Assembly: GCA_035513175.1 (NCBI GenBank)
Contig: DATKCN010000149.1
Span: forward strand, 1-14,903
DNA length: 14,903 nt
Direction: 5' to 3'
Origin: DATKCN01 sp035513175
GTDB taxonomy: Bacteria; Chloroflexota; Chloroflexia; Thermomicrobiales; CFX8
Shown: in pieces, positions 12,640-14,903 of the stretch
Layout of the letters: each line of letters opens with the position of its first letter
Numbering within the stretch: position 1 is the stretch's first letter
Made by a program: the position numbers and the translations under genes
Notes under the pieces: generated by a model
Database searches by the model: none
What the model was told of the DNA's origin: nothing
What the model saw: only the letters and a program-made list of their open reading frames with translations

Positions 12640-14903
12640 ATGAACGGCTGGGCGCGAACTGCACGAACGCTCCTGTGTCTCACGATACTGCTGGCCGCGT
12701 CACTCGCGGCGGTGGCGCCACGCTCGGCGCTGGCGGCCACCTTCACCGTCACGAACCTGAACGACAGCGGCGACGGCTCGCTGCGGGAGGCGCTGGCCGA
12801 CGCGGCATTACTAGCGGGACCCGACACGATCGAGTTCGACGACGGGCTGGTTGGCTCGATCGTGCTGACGAGCGGGACACTGCTGCTCGACAGCGATGTG
12901 ACGATCGACGGCCACGACCGCATCACGCTGGACGGCAACAATGCCACGAGCGTCATTACGGTTGGGCCGGGGGTCACGGCCATGCTCACCAGGCTCACGA
13001 TCTCGAATGGCCGTGCCAATCGGGGCGGGGGCATCTACAACGACGGCGTTCTGACACTCATCGAGAGCACCGTCTCCGACAACCGCACGCCAACCGCCGG
13101 CGTCAACTCGGACAGACTCGGCGGCGGAATCTACAACAGCATGACTGGCAGCCTGACGCTGACCGGCAGCACCGTCTCCGGCAATGTGGCTGGCGTCACG
13201 GTGACCGTCGGCACTCGTAGTATTGGAGGCGGCGTCTTCAACGACGGCGGCACGCTGACGATGACCGGCAGTGATGTCTCGTTCAACAGGGTGGTGGGCC
13301 GCGGGGGTGGCATCGCCAACGTCGGGACGGCCACGCTCATCGATAGCACTGTCTCCGACAACGAGGCGTTCTCCGTGGGTGGCATCCTCAACGGTTTGCG
13401 TGCTGGCGACCGTGAGCTTCTCTCCGGCTCCGCGACCCTGACTGGCGTGACTGTCGCTCGCAACACTGGGAGTACGGGCGGCGGCATCGCCAACGACGCT
13501 GGCACGGTGACGCTGACCGACAGTTTCGTGGTGGACAACGTGCAGGGCGGCGGCATCCGCAACCAGGGCATGCTGACCATGTCCGGCACGACCGTGTCCC
13601 GCAATACGAACAGCAATCCGGGCGGCGGCGTCGACAATAATCACTTGGGGACGGCGACGCTGACGAATTGCACTGTCTCCGACAACGTGTCGGACCTTTT
13701 CGGAGGCGGCATCGACAACGACGGCATACTGACATTGACCGATAGTCTTGTCTCCCACAATAGATCCGACCGTTGGGGCGGCGGCATCCACAACAACAAC
13801 AGCGTCGGCCTGCTGACGCTGATCCGCAGCACCGTCTCCTTCAATACGACGACCGGTGACGGCGGCGGCATTTACAGTCAGTACAACGACCTCTACGTGC
13901 TGACGCTGGAAGACAGCACCGTCTCGAACAACACGGCGGCAGGCGATGGCGGCGGCTTCTTCACCGGTGATGGCGGAGGCATCTTCACCGATGAGGGCAG
14001 GCTGGTCCTGCTGCGCAGCGCCGTCACGGACAATACGGCGGCCGGTGATGGCGGCGGGATCTACAGTAATTCATATGGCGACGGGTTCGCTGTCCTGACG
14101 CTGACCGAATCGACCGTCGCGGACAACAGCGCCGGTCTATCCGGCGGCGGCGTCTACCTCCTCGGCGAGCTGCTTGTGGCGAGCAGCAGCGTGTCAGGCA
14201 ACGAGGCCGTCGACGGCGGAGGCATCTCCATCGCAGACAACGGCATCCCTTTTCGCCCTGCGAACGGCAGCGCGACGTTGACCGACAGCACGATCTCCGG
14301 CAACATCGCCAGCGGCTCCGGCGGCGGGCTCTTCAACGACGGATCCCTGACGCTCTCCAACAGCACACTCTCCGGCAACGAGGCCCTCGACGGCGCTGGC
14401 CTCTTCAACGCCGAAGCCGCGGCCGCTACCCTGACGCACGGCACGATCTTCGGCAATATCGCCAGCGTCTCCGGCGGCGGCATCTCCAATGTGGCTGGAA
14501 TCGTTGAAGCGTTCGGCACGATCGTGGCCGGCAACAGCGATCCACCGGCAACTGACTGTGCCGGCAGCGTCGCCTCGCTGGGCTACAACCTGGACGGTGA
14601 CGGCTCCTGCTTCAGCGGCGGCGGCACCGACCTGCCCAGCACCAATCCACTCCTCGGACCGCTGGCTGACAATGGCGGCCCCACGCTGACCCATCTGCCC
14701 GACACCTTCAGCCCGGCCGTCAACGCCATCCCACCCGGGGCCTGCGTGCTGCCCACCGACCAGCGGGGCGTCCCGCGCTCGCCAGGGAACGCCTGTGACA
14801 TCGGCTCGGTCGAGCTCGAGCAGCCTGTCGAACCGATCAACACCGCGCCGGTCGTGTCCGCCGATCAGACGTCCGTCACGGTCAACGAGGGCCAGTCCGC
14901 GAC
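12640..14903 (+). CDS. Exported parallel beta-helix protein with choice-of-anchor Q domain (5' part; runs off the window)
   Basis: The frame is open from the ATG at 12640 to the window end, giving at least 754 residues. A signal peptide (1-33, ending SALAA) is followed by a CSLREA-type start without the Cys (TFTVTNLNDSGDGSLREA, 34-51) and a lead-in strand region. Then come about 18 imperfect repeats of 20-35 residues, of the form GGGIxNDGxLTLTxSTVSxN (129-625). These resemble the GG[A/G]I and FxxN-like repeats of polymorphic outer membrane proteins and should stack as a right-handed beta-helix. Next is a choice-of-anchor Q domain (about 630-725; NPLLGPLADNGGPTLTHLPD and TDQRGVPRSPGNACDIGSVE). 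The visible part ends in the start of a probable Ig-like or cadherin-like repeat (NTAPVVSADQTSVTVNEGQSA). GGAAGG 9 bases upstream supports the start. It is likely displayed at the cell surface; the anchor lies outside the window. Confidence 0.88.
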   Translation, partial: MNGWARTARTLLCLTILLAASLAAVAPRSALAATFTVTNLNDSGDGSLREALADAALLAGPDTIEFDDGLVGSIVLTSGTLLLDSDVTIDGHDRITLDGNNATSVITVGPGVTAMLTRLTISNGRANRGGGIYNDGVLTLIESTVSDNRTPTAGVNSDRLGGGIYNSMTGSLTLTGSTVSGNVAGVTVTVGTRSIGGGVFNDGGTLTMTGSDVSFNRVVGRGGGIANVGTATLIDSTVSDNEAFSVGGILNGLRAGDRELLSGSATLTGVTVARNTGSTGGGIANDAGTVTLTDSFVVDNVQGGGIRNQGMLTMSGTTVSRNTNSNPGGGVDNNHLGTATLTNCTVSDNVSDLFGGGIDNDGILTLTDSLVSHNRSDRWGGGIHNNNSVGLLTLIRSTVSFNTTTGDGGGIYSQYNDLYVLTLEDSTVSNNTAAGDGGGFFTGDGGGIFTDEGRLVLLRSAVTDNTAAGDGGGIYSNSYGDGFAVLTLTESTVADNSAGLSGGGVYLLGELLVASSSVSGNEAVDGGGISIADNGIPFRPANGSATLTDSTISGNIASGSGGGLFNDGSLTLSNSTLSGNEALDGAGLFNAEAAAATLTHGTIFGNIASVSGGGISNVAGIVEAFGTIVAGNSDPPATDCAGSVASLGYNLDGDGSCFSGGGTDLPSTNPLLGPLADNGGPTLTHLPDTFSPAVNAIPPGACVLPTDQRGVPRSPGNACDIGSVELEQPVEPINTAPVVSADQTSVTVNEGQSA
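13024..14520 (+). repeat. About 18 degenerate GGGI-type coding repeats of the beta-helix
   Basis: In-frame units begin at GGCGGNGGCATC-like codons and recur every 60-110 bases between about 13024 and 14473. Most contain a following CTGACGCTGACC and an AGCACCGTCTCC stretch. Unit length varies because loops of different size are inserted after the GGGI strand. The bases drift freely at third positions, so the repeats are old at DNA level. Confidence 0.75.

Noticed and set aside
12811..13791. 326-codon minus strand frame, and other frames opposite the beta-helix gene
   Set aside because: They mirror the repeated codons of the beta-helix gene on the other strand, producing Ala/Val/Asp-rich sequence without domains or start signals.
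13024..14520. CRISPR-like or satellite array
   Set aside because: The repeat units vary in length and at third codon positions, keep one reading frame and encode GGGI strands. They are protein repeats, not constant DNA repeats with unique spacers.

Overview
The window is GC-rich with short gaps between genes, frequent GTG starts, and -10 elements of the TACAAT/AATAAT kind. The gene set includes an AfsR/SARP-type regulator with TPR repeats, collagen-like secreted proteins, a GGGI-type parallel beta-helix surface protein, a DUF2085-like membrane protein and a GlsB/YeaQ protein. Together these suggest a high-GC Gram-positive-like bacterium. My best guess is Chloroflexota (Thermomicrobia/Sphaerobacter-like), with actinobacteria as the alternative. 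There are no rRNA or tRNA genes, CRISPR arrays, transposases or phage genes that I can see, and no marker gene that would fix the taxon.

Bases 1-5750 hold ordinary, loosely related genes in alternating orientation. In order they are: a small two-helix membrane protein (+); a palindromic terminator; a YtcJ-like metal-dependent amidohydrolase (-); a GlsB/YeaQ/YmgE-type membrane protein (+); a DUF1697 protein (-) whose 3' end carries a strong G-quadruplex motif; a four-helix membrane protein with a CPTCN motif (+); a 39-residue single-helix protein (+); a cupin and a GNAT acetyltransferase in one coupled operon (-); and a DUF2085-like membrane protein (+).

Bases 5750-14903 look like a cell-surface locus with its own regulators. 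A 1024-residue AfsR-type regulator (winged helix, BTAD, NB-ARC ATPase, TPR) is followed on the same strand by three tandem genes for secreted collagen-like proteins. The three share an almost identical 75-residue export/head module but differ in the length of the Gly-X-Y stretch and in the C-terminal domain. A stand-alone SARP regulator faces them from the other side. Divergent from it is a large exported beta-helix protein with about 18 GGGI-type repeats, which runs off the window's right edge.

Between the SARP gene and the beta-helix gene lie four direct repeats at exact 11-bp spacing. The last ends exactly 8 bp upstream of an AATAAT -10 element. This is the geometry known for SARP operators, so I infer that the small SARP controls its own gene and perhaps the beta-helix gene. 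Whether either regulator controls the collagen-like genes is inference from position only; I saw no matching 11-bp repeats upstream of them.
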